A DNA stretch of 64,000 nt from Chloroflexi bacterium bin20 (GCA_002238485.1 MPMG01000010.1:79765-143764); one strand, 5' to 3'. Numbered from the stretch's first letter, positions 52,870-62,372 are shown. A program made the numbers and translations. The notes: generated from the sequence alone by a model not told the origin.

Positions 52870-53214
52870 CTAATGCTTCAACTGCGTGACATCGTTGGAA
52901 TCGACCGTGTCATATCGTTGCGAGATGATATTGACGATGCCGAGCAACAGCGAAAAACTGCCAAAGCTGACCACAATGGCAGTGAGAATGAAGGCTTGCA
53001 CGAGCGGGTCGCTGACGGAGCGCCCGGCTTGCACATTGCTGAGATAAGGCGCGAACTCGCCTTCAAACGCGCCGGCTGCAACAAAAAACAGGTTGATGGC
53101 CGAAAACAAGATGGCAAAGCCGATGGCCGCTTTGATCAAGTCGCGGCGCAGCAACTGAAACACGCCGATTCCAAACAAAATGCCGATCGCCAGCGCAAAC
53201 ATAAACTCAATCAT
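52870..53214 (-). CDS. mrpC: Mrp Na+/H+ antiporter subunit C
   Basis: The 114-residue NuoK-like subunit has LLRRDLIKAAIGFAILFSAI, NLFFVA, and DPLVQAFILTAIVVSFGSF. Three membrane helices. AAAGG precedes the ATG at 53214. Located between the MrpAB fusion and mrpD. Confidence 0.92.
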   Translation of the reverse strand: MIEFMFALAIGILFGIGVFQLLRRDLIKAAIGFAILFSAINLFFVAAGAFEGEFAPYLSNVQAGRSVSDPLVQAFILTAIVVSFGSFSLLLGIVNIISQRYDTVDSNDVTQLKH

Positions 53215-53227
53215 GCCATTTCGCCTT

Positions 53228-56152
53228 TCAATTGCCAATGCCCGCAGCCGACAAGCCTTCGTCAGCAGCCGCGCGACTCTTCGGATACGCAATCGCTTCT
53301 ATGATGATGCCCAAGCCACCCATCACCGTGATGGCGATGGCGATTTCAAAGAACAGGGACGAGGTGATATGCAAACCAAAGGAACCGACCAGGTCATAAA
53401 TCCCCAAGGCCTTGTCAAATTGAACATGGCCCATAAAGCCCTTCCTGAACAGAAGCGGCACGAGCGCGTTGACGATGCCGATGACCAAGCCCAGCCGTAC
53501 AAATTGCTCGGGACGAAACCAGGGCAGCTGTCGCCGAGCTTCGTCATAACCCAGCACCACATACCACAACGAAACCGCTAAGCCGATTGTTACGCCAGCC
53601 GTGAAGCCATCGCCGGGCCCGCTGCCGCCGTATAAGATCTGGGCGATGCCAATCAATATAGCGATTGGCAGCACAAAATGCGTAACCAGCCGTGTAAAGG
53701 GCGTCGACAAGCTGGTAGCGTCCTGGATCTCTTCGACCGCCTCTGCATCAATTTCTGGCAGCCTATCGACCGATGCCTGGCTGGGCACGAGCCGGCCGCC
53801 GCCATTCCGTCCGCGCGCCAGCAAGGTCAGCACGCCCAGCGCCGCCGTCGTAAAAACGGCGATCTCCAGCAAGGTATCTGTGCCGCGGAAATCCGCCACG
53901 ATCGCGCCGACCGCGTCTTCGCTGTTGACCAAGCCCGTATTCGCCAGATGCCACTCGGCGATGCTGCGGCGCTCTGGACGATTTTGCAGCGCAATCAGCG
54001 AGAATACGAATACCGCCGAGCCGATCACGATGGAAATGCCTAAATCGCGCAGAAAGCCGAAATTGTAATCGTGCCTGCCAGCCCACAAGCTGTGTATGAC
54101 TTTGAGCCGAGCGCCTGAACGGATCTGCCCCAGCATGATGATGATGAGCACAGTCGCCATCGTCTCGACCAGCATCTGCACCAGGGCGACATCGGGCGCG
54201 TGGTCGATCAAAAAGATGACGCCGATGGCATAACCAATCACGCCAAAAGCGATGGCAGCCTTGACATGCTCGCGCAGCACCACTGTCAGCGCGCCAGCCA
54301 CAATGGTCAGCAGAAGCATGAAAGTCTTCGCCAGGTCGGTCGCAGTCATCGACAAATCTTGCGGAAGCAGGGTCTGCCCGGCTGTCACTGTCGACAAGGT
54401 CCCCGAGGCGACCAGCATCAAGGACACGGAACCGAGAATCCAGACCAGGTAATAGCGGACATAACCGGATTGAAAATGCAGCAGAGCGTTGCCAGCCCAA
54501 TCGATGTAGTCGATGATCTCGCGAAAAACGGCATCGCCCGATACGGGAAAGGTGATGCGCTTTATGAGCGGCTCGCGGACGAGATAGAGCAGCGCGCCAG
54601 CCCCTATTACGCCCGCGCTCATCCAAAAGACTTCGTTGAAGCCGGCGAAGAGCGGCAGCGAAAATGACTTTGGCACAGCCAGCCGCAGCAGCGGTATGAC
54701 CAGCGGATCCAGCAAGAAGCCCATGACCAGCGAGCAAAACGCCAGCAGAGCCGGGCCGAAATAGATGGGATTTGGCGGTTTGTGGATGCGCAGTCCGCGT
54801 GGACGCTGCCCCAGGAAGACCTCTCCGATCAGCATATACGCTGCCAGCGCAGTGAGCGCGGCGCTGACGAGAGCCACCAACATGATCAGCCCCGTCCAGG
54901 GCGCGGAGTAGTGCAGCAGCGCGTCCAGCAAGGTTTCTTTGGCCACGAATCCCATCAAGAAAGGCAGACCAGCCATGGACAGCGCGGATATCACGGTGAC
55001 CCAGAACAAGACGGGCAGCTCTTTGCGCAAGCCACCCAGGCGGTTGATGCGGCGTGTGTGCGCGACGTGGTCGATCGTGCCGGCGACCATGAAAAGTGCC
55101 GATTTGTATAGCGCATGGGCGATTATGCCGACCAGCGCAGCTTTCAGTCCAGCCTGCCCCGGCAAGCCCAGCAGCGCCATGAGCGCGCCCAATTTGCTCA
55201 CCGTCGCGTATGCCAGCAAGCCTTTGAGATCGGATTGCTTGACGGCAAAAACCGCGCCGACCAGCATGGTCAGCAAGCCCATGATCAGCAAAGCGTTCGT
55301 CCAGAGTTCATTTTTGTACATGGCTGGCGAAAGCCGCGCCACCAGATAGATGCCCGCTTTGACCATGGTGGCGCTGTGCAGATAAGCGCTGGCCGGCGTT
55401 GGCGCGCTCATCGCTCCTGGCAGCCAGAAATGGAATGGAAATTGCGCGCTTTTAGTGAAGCAGCCCAGCAAGATCAGCGCCGCGAATAGTGGAAACCAGC
55501 TGTGCTCGTGCAGGCTATTCAGCCCCAGGATAACATCCAGCTCGGTGACAAATCCGCTGCCCGCTTCGGGACTGACGACCTGCCCAGCTGCAGCGCCCAG
55601 CATCACCAGCCCGATAATCAAAGCCAGCGCCCCGCCACTGGTCACGAATAGCGCCTTGAAAGCCCCTTCGCGCGCTGGAGCCTCCTTCTCGCCTTTGAAG
55701 CCAATCAGCAAAAACGATGTCACGCTGGTCAGCTCCCAGGCGATGAAGAGCATCAGCAGATTGCCCGATAGCACCAACGCCAGCATCGCGCCGGCGAAAC
55801 TTGCCAGCCAGATCATAAAGCGGTTGTATTCCGCGGCGTCATCGAAATAAAAACCAGCAAAAAAGAAGATCAGCGCCCCTATGCCTGTGATGATCAGCCC
55901 GAAGAGCAGCGACAAGCCATCCAGATAAAACGACAAGCGAATGCCCAAAGACGGCATCCACTCCAGGCGCTGGATGATCACCTGCTCGGCTTGCACCAGC
56001 GGGAAAGAGCCGACCAGCCAGGCGAATAGCGCCGCCATCAGCGCAGTGCTCAACAGGGTCTGGGCAGTTTTGCCAAGATGCGAGCGGGTCTGCGGCAATG
56101 CCAGCAGCAATGCCAGGCAAAAAGGCGCTGCGGTGATGAAGGCTAGTTGCAT
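53228..56152 (-). CDS. mrpA: Mrp Na+/H+ antiporter subunit A fused to subunit B
   Basis: A 974-residue membrane protein. The first 600 residues are a NuoL-like antiporter domain (FIAWELTSVTSFLLIGFKGE; KSAQFPFHFWLPGAMSAPTP; KQSDLKGLLAYATVSKLGAL). Next come MbhD and MbhE-like helices (VLREHVKAAIAFGVIGYAIG; FRGTDTLLEIAVFTTAALGV). The last 150 residues are an MnhB/MrpB domain (GDGFTAGVTIGLAVSLWYVV), which is a separate gene in Bacillus. The operon is thus (AB)CDEFG. The complex exchanges Na+ for H+ and helps pH and salt balance. The start lacks a strong ribosome site. Confidence 0.92.
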   Translation of the reverse strand: MQLAFITAAPFCLALLLALPQTRSHLGKTAQTLLSTALMAALFAWLVGSFPLVQAEQVIIQRLEWMPSLGIRLSFYLDGLSLLFGLIITGIGALIFFFAGFYFDDAAEYNRFMIWLASFAGAMLALVLSGNLLMLFIAWELTSVTSFLLIGFKGEKEAPAREGAFKALFVTSGGALALIIGLVMLGAAAGQVVSPEAGSGFVTELDVILGLNSLHEHSWFPLFAALILLGCFTKSAQFPFHFWLPGAMSAPTPASAYLHSATMVKAGIYLVARLSPAMYKNELWTNALLIMGLLTMLVGAVFAVKQSDLKGLLAYATVSKLGALMALLGLPGQAGLKAALVGIIAHALYKSALFMVAGTIDHVAHTRRINRLGGLRKELPVLFWVTVISALSMAGLPFLMGFVAKETLLDALLHYSAPWTGLIMLVALVSAALTALAAYMLIGEVFLGQRPRGLRIHKPPNPIYFGPALLAFCSLVMGFLLDPLVIPLLRLAVPKSFSLPLFAGFNEVFWMSAGVIGAGALLYLVREPLIKRITFPVSGDAVFREIIDYIDWAGNALLHFQSGYVRYYLVWILGSVSLMLVASGTLSTVTAGQTLLPQDLSMTATDLAKTFMLLLTIVAGALTVVLREHVKAAIAFGVIGYAIGVIFLIDHAPDVALVQMLVETMATVLIIIMLGQIRSGARLKVIHSLWAGRHDYNFGFLRDLGISIVIGSAVFVFSLIALQNRPERRSIAEWHLANTGLVNSEDAVGAIVADFRGTDTLLEIAVFTTAALGVLTLLARGRNGGGRLVPSQASVDRLPEIDAEAVEEIQDATSLSTPFTRLVTHFVLPIAILIGIAQILYGGSGPGDGFTAGVTIGLAVSLWYVVLGYDEARRQLPWFRPEQFVRLGLVIGIVNALVPLLFRKGFMGHVQFDKALGIYDLVGSFGLHITSSLFFEIAIAITVMGGLGIIIEAIAYPKSRAAADEGLSAAGIGN

Positions 56153-56318
56153 AGCGAGTGATGTCGGTAGTTCAGCTTGCCGCGCCGGGTTGCGCGCGCG
56201 CAGCTTCTGAGGCGAGCCTTGCCAAAAGCTAGTCCTGCAATGTGCTTTTCACTATGGCGAAATGCGCCAAGTCGGGAACGAGTGTTTCTGTTAGAACTTG
56301 ACAACAGCCCAAACCTCA

Positions 56319-57353
56319 TCAGCCCAGACGCCGCCGCAACGCCGCTGTCAATGCCGGCACGACTTCGTACAAATCGCCGACTATGCCATAGCGCGCCAGC
56401 TTGAAAATGGGCGCTTGCGCATCTTTGTTGATGGCCACGATGATCTTGCTGTTGCGCATGCCCGCTTGATGCTGGATCGCGCCGCTGATTCCGCAGGCGA
56501 TATACAGATCCGGATTGACCACCTTGCCGGTCTGCCCGACCTGATGCTCGTAGGGGATATAACCCGCATCCACCGCCGCGCGACTTGCGCCCATGGCCGC
56601 TCCCAGAATATCCACCAGCGGCATCAGCGTGTTGGCGAAGCCGTCTTTGGCTTTCCAGATAGCTGCCGCCTCGCCATCCAGTCCCTCTGGGGCGCCGCGC
56701 GGGTTGTTCGCCATGCCCCGACCGCCGCTGACGATGATGGCCGCGTCGGTCAGGTTGACCGTGCCGCTTTCCGTCGCGAAGCCTTCGACCAGGCTGGCGA
56801 TTGAATCGGGCGCTTCGACCGCCGGTGCATGTTGAATCGTCGGCGCATTGCCCACTGCGGATGCTGCTGGCGGGAAGGCGCGGGCGCGCAACGTCACAAA
56901 AGTCGTCTCTGTGTGCGCTGTCATCTCCATCAGCACTTTGCCGGCGTAGGCGGGTCGCGTGCCGATGAGTTGCCCGCCATCCAGCCGCAGCTCAATGACA
57001 TCCGAGATCATGCCGCTGCCTGTATCAGCGGCGGCGCTGGCCAGCAACTCCCGTCCGCGGTTGCTTGCGACTGCCAACACGGCTTTGGGTTTGTGCTCGG
57101 CTACCAGTTGGCTCAGCAAGGCGGCATAAGTCTCCGGGCGATAATCGGTCAAGCTCGCGTCGCTGCAAACGATTGCCCCCCGCGCGCCATAGCCGGCTGC
57201 TTCAGCGGCGATCTCCTCTGCATTCGCGCCAAGTACGATCGCTGTGACTGCGCAATCCAGGTCGGTGGCGAGCGCATTTGCAGCCCCAAGCGCTTCCCAG
57301 CTGCTGGACAGGGCGCGTCCGGCGAAGCTTTCGATCCAGACGAAGACGGTCAC
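56319..57353 (-). CDS. etfA: Electron transfer flavoprotein alpha subunit
   Basis: The 344-residue subunit's FAD domain holds IIVSGGRGM, AAMGASRAAVDAGYIPYEHQ, VGQTGKVVNPDLYIACGISG, and KIIVAINKDAQAPIF, all standard EtfA. It pairs with EtfB to move electrons from acyl-CoA or other dehydrogenases to the quinone pool. GTG start overlapping the etfB stop, with AAAGG 4 nt upstream. Confidence 0.94.
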   Translation of the reverse strand: MTVFVWIESFAGRALSSSWEALGAANALATDLDCAVTAIVLGANAEEIAAEAAGYGARGAIVCSDASLTDYRPETYAALLSQLVAEHKPKAVLAVASNRGRELLASAAADTGSGMISDVIELRLDGGQLIGTRPAYAGKVLMEMTAHTETTFVTLRARAFPPAASAVGNAPTIQHAPAVEAPDSIASLVEGFATESGTVNLTDAAIIVSGGRGMANNPRGAPEGLDGEAAAIWKAKDGFANTLMPLVDILGAAMGASRAAVDAGYIPYEHQVGQTGKVVNPDLYIACGISGAIQHQAGMRNSKIIVAINKDAQAPIFKLARYGIVGDLYEVVPALTAALRRRLG

Positions 57354-58132
57354 AATACCTTTTCCTCAAACAAGCGCGCGACCAGAGTTTCGACCTTGTG
57401 GTCCACTCCCTCGCCAGCGATGATTTCTGTGCTGACTGCGCGCGCCGGCGGGTTGAAATAGCGCAGGGCAGAAGTAACGGGCTCTGGCAACTCGACTCCC
57501 AAATCAGCCGCTGTCCAAACCGGTATCTTTGCTTTGGCGGCTTTGCGGATGCCCAAGAAATTGGGATAGCGCGGCTCGTTTATGCCTTTCATCACCGAGA
57601 TGACCGCGGGCAAACGCGCGCTGAGAGTCTGTTTGCCTTGTTCCAGGGTCTTCTCGACCTTGATTGTGCCCGCCGTGATATCTATGTCCAATATCGCCGA
57701 TACGAAGCTGAGCATCGTCCAGCCCATACGCCGCGCCAATTGCATGCTGTGCTGGTCGGTGGCGACATCAATGCTTTCTTTGCCAAAAATGACCAGGTCG
57801 ACATCACCCAGTTGCTGCAGCGCGCCAGCCGCCAGCCTCGACCAGACCAGACTGTCGTGGCTATCCGCGCCGACTTCTTCAACGCGGATGGCGTTTTGAA
57901 TGCCCATTGCCAAGCTATGCTTCAAGGCATCGTCGTGCAGCGCCACGCCAATAGCGATGACTGTCGACATGCCGCCGCTGCTTTTTGCAATCGCGATCGA
58001 CTCTTCCAGCGAGTATTCGTCCCAGGGATTGACTACGGTCGCGACATCGCCCCAGCTAACCTCGCCGCCCTCATCTACCCACACTTTGGCGGCTGTATCG
58101 GGCGTGCTGCGCGTAAAGGTAACTACATGCAC
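57350..58132 (-). CDS. etfB: Electron transfer flavoprotein beta subunit
   Basis: A 260-residue subunit with VVNPWDEYSLEESIAIAKSS, DLVIFGKESIDVATDQHSMQ, and a conserved end of the AMP-binding fold (PAVISVMKGINEPRYPNFLG). AGGAGG lies 9 nt before the GTG start. First gene of the etfBA pair. Confidence 0.93.
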   Translation of the reverse strand: MHVVTFTRSTPDTAAKVWVDEGGEVSWGDVATVVNPWDEYSLEESIAIAKSSGGMSTVIAIGVALHDDALKHSLAMGIQNAIRVEEVGADSHDSLVWSRLAAGALQQLGDVDLVIFGKESIDVATDQHSMQLARRMGWTMLSFVSAILDIDITAGTIKVEKTLEQGKQTLSARLPAVISVMKGINEPRYPNFLGIRKAAKAKIPVWTAADLGVELPEPVTSALRYFNPPARAVSTEIIAGEGVDHKVETLVARLFEEKVL

Positions 58133-58167
58133 TTGGCTCGACCTCCTGCTCGCTCGTTGCGGTCATT

Positions 58168-58754
58168 CTACTCGCTGCTTGCGGAAATGCTTATGCCCAT
58201 CTGGCGCAGCATTTCGTGTTGGCATTCGCTGAAGCGCGCCCCGCGGATTTCAGCCTCCCACAGATTGATGCCGCGAATATCGGCATCGCGCAGGTCGGCT
58301 GCATGCAAATCGGCGCGAGCAAAATTGGCATTGCGCAAGTCGGCGCCTGCGAAGCCTGCCTTTTCCAGCCGCGCCTCGCGGAAGTGCGCATCTTGCAGGT
58401 TCGCCGCGCTGAAATCCGCGCCAAGCAACTGCGAGTAGGCGAAATAGGCGCCCGGCAACTGCGCACAGGCAAAGCGCGCATTCTTCAGTTGCCAGGCTGC
58501 CATCTGGGCACGCTGCAAGTTCATGCCCGACCAGTCGACGCCGTCCAGGCTGCCATCTTGATGCGCCAGTCGCTCTTGCAGCGCATCCAACACGGCTTCA
58601 GCAGCGGCGCCAAGCGCGCCACCAGCTTGTCTGTCGGCTGCATCGCGCGCCAACGTTTGCCGAGTCTGCGTTTGACGCCGTGGAGCAGGGGCATCGCCGT
58701 ATCCAGAAAGAGCTGCTGGGCCATCATCATAGCTTTGGCGGGTGGCAGCGGCAA
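58168..58754 (-). pseudogene. Pentapeptide-repeat protein with a probable frameshift
   Basis: The C-terminal 130 residues (frame open from 58767) hold about twelve A(D/N)LxxA-type pentapeptides (GADFSAANLQDAHFREARLE; GADLRNANFARADLHAADLR), which fold into a square beta-helix. Upstream of about 58595 the coding signal moves to the frame beginning at 58754: that frame has high third-position G+C and protein-like sequence (MMAQQLFLDTAMPLLHGVKR; RAMQPTDKLVARLAPLLK). Joining the two needs a -1 shift near 58590-58625. No slippery heptamer is visible, so a missing base (assembly or mutation) is likely. Function of such proteins is varied. Confidence 0.6.
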
Positions 58755-58880
58755 GGCGCGGTTGCATGGTGCAATGGCAGTTTAGTAAGATTGACGGGCG
58801 ATGCGCAGGTTTTTTTGTGCGATTGTGCTATGCGGTCGTGGATTGCGACTGTGTATGCTTTTGCACTGTAGACAAAGCAT

Positions 58881-59426
58881 ATGAGTGCCCGCATGGCAGT
58901 CGCCACCCGCAGCGCGCCCACGCTGATCACCAAATACCTGGAGATGACCAGCCGCGCAGATTTCGCGCCGGCTTTTGTGCGCGCAAGCGATATCGAAATT
59001 GTCCTTATGGAGATGCCCGACCTGAGCTTTTACAAATTTCTATATCAGTCTGTCGGCGAGGAATGGGCATGGCGCGACCGCCTGCAAATGTCCAATGCCG
59101 AGCTGCGCCGCATACTGACCTCGCCCGATACCCAGGTGCATGTCATGTATGTCAGCGGCTCGCCGGCTGGATATGTCGAGCTCTTTCGTCACCCCGACGA
59201 CTCGGTAGAAATCGCCTATTTTGGATTGCGGGGCGACTATATGGGGCGGGGTCTGGGCAAGCATTTGCTGAGTTATGGCGTCGACCGAGCCTGGCATATG
59301 GGCGCGCGGCGCGTCTGGCTGCACACCTGCAACCTGGATGGTCCGCATGCGCTGGCAAATTATCAGAAACGTGGCTTTCGCATATACGATGTGGTCGAAG
59401 AGCCCATGCCGGCGCTTTATGCCTGA
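58881..59426 (+). CDS. GNAT family N-acetyltransferase
   Basis: The 181-residue acetyltransferase has VHVMYVSGSPAGYVELFRHP as the central strand region, and GLRGDYMGRGLGKHLLSYGV with the acetyl-CoA loop (R/Q-x2-G-x-G/A). HTCNLDGPHALANYQKRGFR is the closing motif. It transfers an acetyl group to an amine on a small molecule or protein; the substrate is unknown. It diverges from the pentapeptide gene and overlaps the end of the oxidoreductase gene by 10 nt. Confidence 0.87.
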   Translation: MSARMAVATRSAPTLITKYLEMTSRADFAPAFVRASDIEIVLMEMPDLSFYKFLYQSVGEEWAWRDRLQMSNAELRRILTSPDTQVHVMYVSGSPAGYVELFRHPDDSVEIAYFGLRGDYMGRGLGKHLLSYGVDRAWHMGARRVWLHTCNLDGPHALANYQKRGFRIYDVVEEPMPALYA

Positions 59427-60430
59427 CGCAGCCCGCTGGAAATCGCCGAGCGTGTTACGCTGTCAATCCCGTTCCAATCCAGGCAAATGCGGTCGGCCAG
59501 CCCGGCATAGCGCTGTTTGATCTGCGGCAGCACTTCGTCCGGAGCGGCAACAATGGCGATCTCGCGCAGCAGTTCGTCTGGTATCAGCGCCGCCATGTCA
59601 TTCCACTGTCCCGCGCGCGCCATAACCGACAGCTTGTCTGCAATCTCGTTCCAGCCCTGCGACGTCATGACGCGCCTATAACTGGGCGTGCTCGCATAGA
59701 AGGCGATGCGAGAGCGGGCTTCTGCTTCGGCGCGGCGGCGGGCTTCGTCATTCGCGCCACTGGCAACGAATACCGGCACTGTCAATGCAAAGTCGCTTCG
59801 TGCGCGCCCCGAGACGGCCAAACCAGCCTCGACAGCCGGCAGGACAAGGTCGCGCAGGTACGATGCGGTATGGAAGACATGCGCGTGCAGGCCAGTGCAA
59901 GTTTCACCGGCCAGCCGACACATGCCCGGGTTCACGCCGGCCAGAAAGATCGGGATGTCGGGCTTTGCGTTGGGGCCAGGATTGAAGAAGGGCGACATCA
60001 AACGAAACTGATAATGCTTCCCGCGATAGCGCAGTCGGGCATCATGCTGGAATGTATCCCAAATTGCGAGCAGACTCTCGATGTATTCGCGCATGCGTCC
60101 GATTGGGTCCGTCCAGGCTTCGCTAAAGCGGCGTTCAATATGCGCTCGCACCTGCGTACCCAAGCCCAGCACAAAGCGACCATTGCTCTGCCGCGCCAGA
60201 TCCCAGGCGATCTGGGCTGTTACCATCGGGCTGCGCGGAAAAGCCACGGCGATCTGTGTGCCCAGCAGGATAGACTCGGTGGCAGACGCGGCGATCGTCA
60301 GTGGCAGGAAAGGGTTGCGCGCTGTTTCGGCTGACCAGGCGGCACAGAAGCCCATCTGCTCGGCGCTGGCGACAAGTTCCGCGTCCGCTTGCAGGTTTCC
60401 CGATGGGAAGAAGGATAGATCAATATTCAT
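59417..60430 (-). CDS. LLM-class F420-type oxidoreductase (first paralog)
   Basis: The 337-residue luciferase-like monooxygenase fold opens MNIDLSFFPSGNLQADAELV and has NPFLPLTIAASATESILLGT, AVAFPRSPMVTAQIAWDLAR, and GRFVLGLGTQVRAHIERRFS. These are marks of the F420-dependent subgroup (TIGR03617-like). It probably reduces or oxidises an unknown substrate with F420H2 or FMN. The ATG at 60430 has AAGGA upstream. An 18-bp palindrome lies 80-97 nt before the start. The gene at 61353-62372 is its close relative. Confidence 0.88.
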   Translation of the reverse strand: MNIDLSFFPSGNLQADAELVASAEQMGFCAAWSAETARNPFLPLTIAASATESILLGTQIAVAFPRSPMVTAQIAWDLARQSNGRFVLGLGTQVRAHIERRFSEAWTDPIGRMREYIESLLAIWDTFQHDARLRYRGKHYQFRLMSPFFNPGPNAKPDIPIFLAGVNPGMCRLAGETCTGLHAHVFHTASYLRDLVLPAVEAGLAVSGRARSDFALTVPVFVASGANDEARRRAEAEARSRIAFYASTPSYRRVMTSQGWNEIADKLSVMARAGQWNDMAALIPDELLREIAIVAAPDEVLPQIKQRYAGLADRICLDWNGIDSVTRSAISSGLRQA

Positions 60431-60509
60431 CCGCTGTTTGTCCTTCGCCACTTCTTCTTGCGTTTGTATATTCTGTTTTTGCTGTGCGTGATCCCGAGTT
60501 CGGCTGGTT

Positions 60510-60527
60510 GGCGATACTTGTATCGCC
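60510..60527. promoter_or_regulatory. Perfect 18-bp palindrome, candidate operator
   Basis: GGCGATACTTGTATCGCC reads GGCGATAC, TT, GTATCGCC. It lies between the two leftward genes, upstream of the oxidoreductase at 59417-60430, near a TATGAT box read leftward. A dimeric repressor (TetR or GntR style) could bind. Confidence 0.5.
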
Positions 60528-60636
60528 CCTACATCATACCCTGCGCCTTTGTGTCTTTGTGGCAAAATCTGTGCGCGCTGTAGTTCAAATTGTGCCTATT
60601 GATTTCCTTGCTGGCTTTTCAAGGCTGCGCGCCTGT

Positions 60637-61353
60637 CTACAATTTCAGCATGCGCCCGTTTTCTTTGAGCCAGGCTCGCCAAAGCTGGTACTTGGGGCAG
60701 CATTCTGCCACCAGCTGCCAGAAAGCCGCGCTGTGATTCAGCTCGCGCAAGTGGCACAACTCGTGAAGGATGACATAGTCAATGACTGCATCTGGCGCCA
60801 TCATCAGTCGCAGATTCAGGTTGAGATTGCCCTGCGCCGAGCAGCTTCCCCAGCGCGTCTTCTGATGCTTGATGCGCAGCTTGCCATATTCAAATCCATA
60901 CTCGGTCGCCAATTCTTGTGTGCGCTCGGGCAGGTAGGCTTTGGCTTGCGTCCGATACCAGGCGACCACTGCCGCGCGCCGGTCTTGCAGTTGCGCAGTC
61001 TGCGGGCATTCCAGCACGAGCGAATCGCCTGCGAGCTGAACGATGCTGCGCGCAGCATTCGCCGAAAATACCAAATTCAACTTGCAGGCTTTGCCGCGAT
61101 AATGAAAGACTTCGCCACTTTGATAGCAGCGTCTGGGCCGGCGGTCCGATTCCTGCGCGATCCGCGACATCGTGCGCAAGATCCAGTCGGTGTTGCCCCG
61201 CAGCACATCTTCGGGCGCAGGCTGCCGGCGGCGGCTGGGATACACCACCTCTAAGCCCGTGTCTGTCGTGAACTTTACGAGCACTCGTTTGGCGCGTTTG
61301 CTGGTGCGCACAGTATAGTCAACGAAGCGCCCCTGCAATTCTAGCTGCGGCAT
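60637..61353 (-). CDS. YgjP-like (M48/WLM superfamily) metallopeptidase
   Basis: A 238-residue protein of the YgjP/DUF45 family: the N-terminal half has KRAKRVLVKFTTDTGLEVVY, and the second half KTRWGSCSAQGNLNLNLRLM and the zinc motif HELCHLRELNHSAAFW (HExxH plus a third His). Related to SprT/Wss1-type proteases. The true substrate is unknown. The ATG overlaps the upstream oxidoreductase stop (TGATG), so they are co-translated. Confidence 0.87.
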   Translation of the reverse strand: MPQLELQGRFVDYTVRTSKRAKRVLVKFTTDTGLEVVYPSRRRQPAPEDVLRGNTDWILRTMSRIAQESDRRPRRCYQSGEVFHYRGKACKLNLVFSANAARSIVQLAGDSLVLECPQTAQLQDRRAAVVAWYRTQAKAYLPERTQELATEYGFEYGKLRIKHQKTRWGSCSAQGNLNLNLRLMMAPDAVIDYVILHELCHLRELNHSAAFWQLVAECCPKYQLWRAWLKENGRMLKL

Positions 61354-62372
61354 CAGCGCGCCATGGCTTTCGCTGCGTGCTGCCAAACCAGGCTTTTGCT
61401 GCTGTCCGAAGCGTCATAAGGAAAATAGAAGCCGGCGCGGTCCAGCAAACCGTCATAGCGTTCGCGCAGCTTATATGGCAATTCCTCTGGTGGCGCGATG
61501 ATGGCGAACTCCGCCAGCATGTCATCGCTGATCAACGTGTGCAGCTCCTCCCATTTGCCGCGCCGCAACAGGGCATTCAATCGCGGCGCCAGGTCTGCCC
61601 AGCCATGCAATTCCAGCACCGGGCGATAGCTGGGTGTGCTGGCATAGAAGGCGATCTGCGACTTGGTCATCATCTTGCTGTCTTCCAGTTGTGCTTGATT
61701 TTCGCCAGTGACCACGAATATGGCGCTGGATAGTTGCAGGGGTTTCCGCAGTTGGCTTTTGGCGCGCCCTTGTTGAAAGGCGGGCAGCAACACCTCGCGC
61801 AGGTAACGTGGACTATGATAGGAATGCACATGAAAGCCATCGCAAATTTCTCCGGCGAGACGAGCCAGCCCCGTGTTTACGCCAGCGATATAGATTGGGA
61901 TGTCATGCCAGGGCATGGGCGGCGGAGCGAAGAAGGGCGTCAGCAGCGAAAACTGATAATAGTCGCCTCGATAGCGCAACGGCTCGCCGGTTTGGAAGCT
62001 GTGCCAAATTGCTCGCAGTGCGTCAATATATTCGCGCAGTTGCTGCACTGGCTTGCCCCAGTTGGCGCTGAATCTTTTTTCGATGTGCGGCTTGACCTGG
62101 GTGCCCAGCCCCAGCACGAAACGTCCGCGCGACTGCTCTGCCAGGTCCCAAGCCGTCTGCGCCATCATCATCGGGCTGCGCGGGAAGGCGATAGCGACTG
62201 CTGTGCCCAGCGAGATCTGTTCTGTTGCCAACGCGGCATGCGCAAGCGGCAAGAAAGGATTGTTTGCCGTCTCCGCGAGCCACAAGCCGTCGAAGCCATC
62301 AGCCTCGACCATTCGCGCTACGTCGCCAACCGCGCCCAGATCCTCGCTGAGAATGCTGACTTCGAATCTCAT
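61353..62372 (-). CDS. LLM-class F420-type oxidoreductase (second paralog)
   Basis: The 339-residue enzyme matches the gene at 59417-60430 across its length (NPFLPLAHAALATEQISLGT; AIAFPRSPMMMAQTAWDLAE; GRFVLGLGTQVKPHIEKRFS; FYASTPSYRPVLELHGW). Both belong to the F420-dependent group. Duplication with the metallopeptidase gene between them suggests a local tandem event. The substrates probably differ. Confidence 0.88.
   Translation of the reverse strand: MRFEVSILSEDLGAVGDVARMVEADGFDGLWLAETANNPFLPLAHAALATEQISLGTAVAIAFPRSPMMMAQTAWDLAEQSRGRFVLGLGTQVKPHIEKRFSANWGKPVQQLREYIDALRAIWHSFQTGEPLRYRGDYYQFSLLTPFFAPPPMPWHDIPIYIAGVNTGLARLAGEICDGFHVHSYHSPRYLREVLLPAFQQGRAKSQLRKPLQLSSAIFVVTGENQAQLEDSKMMTKSQIAFYASTPSYRPVLELHGWADLAPRLNALLRRGKWEELHTLISDDMLAEFAIIAPPEELPYKLRERYDGLLDRAGFYFPYDASDSSKSLVWQHAAKAMAR

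Noticed and set aside
56153-56318. Promoter of the Mrp operon
   Set aside because: No -35/-10 pair with reasonable spacing was visible on the minus strand in this gap.
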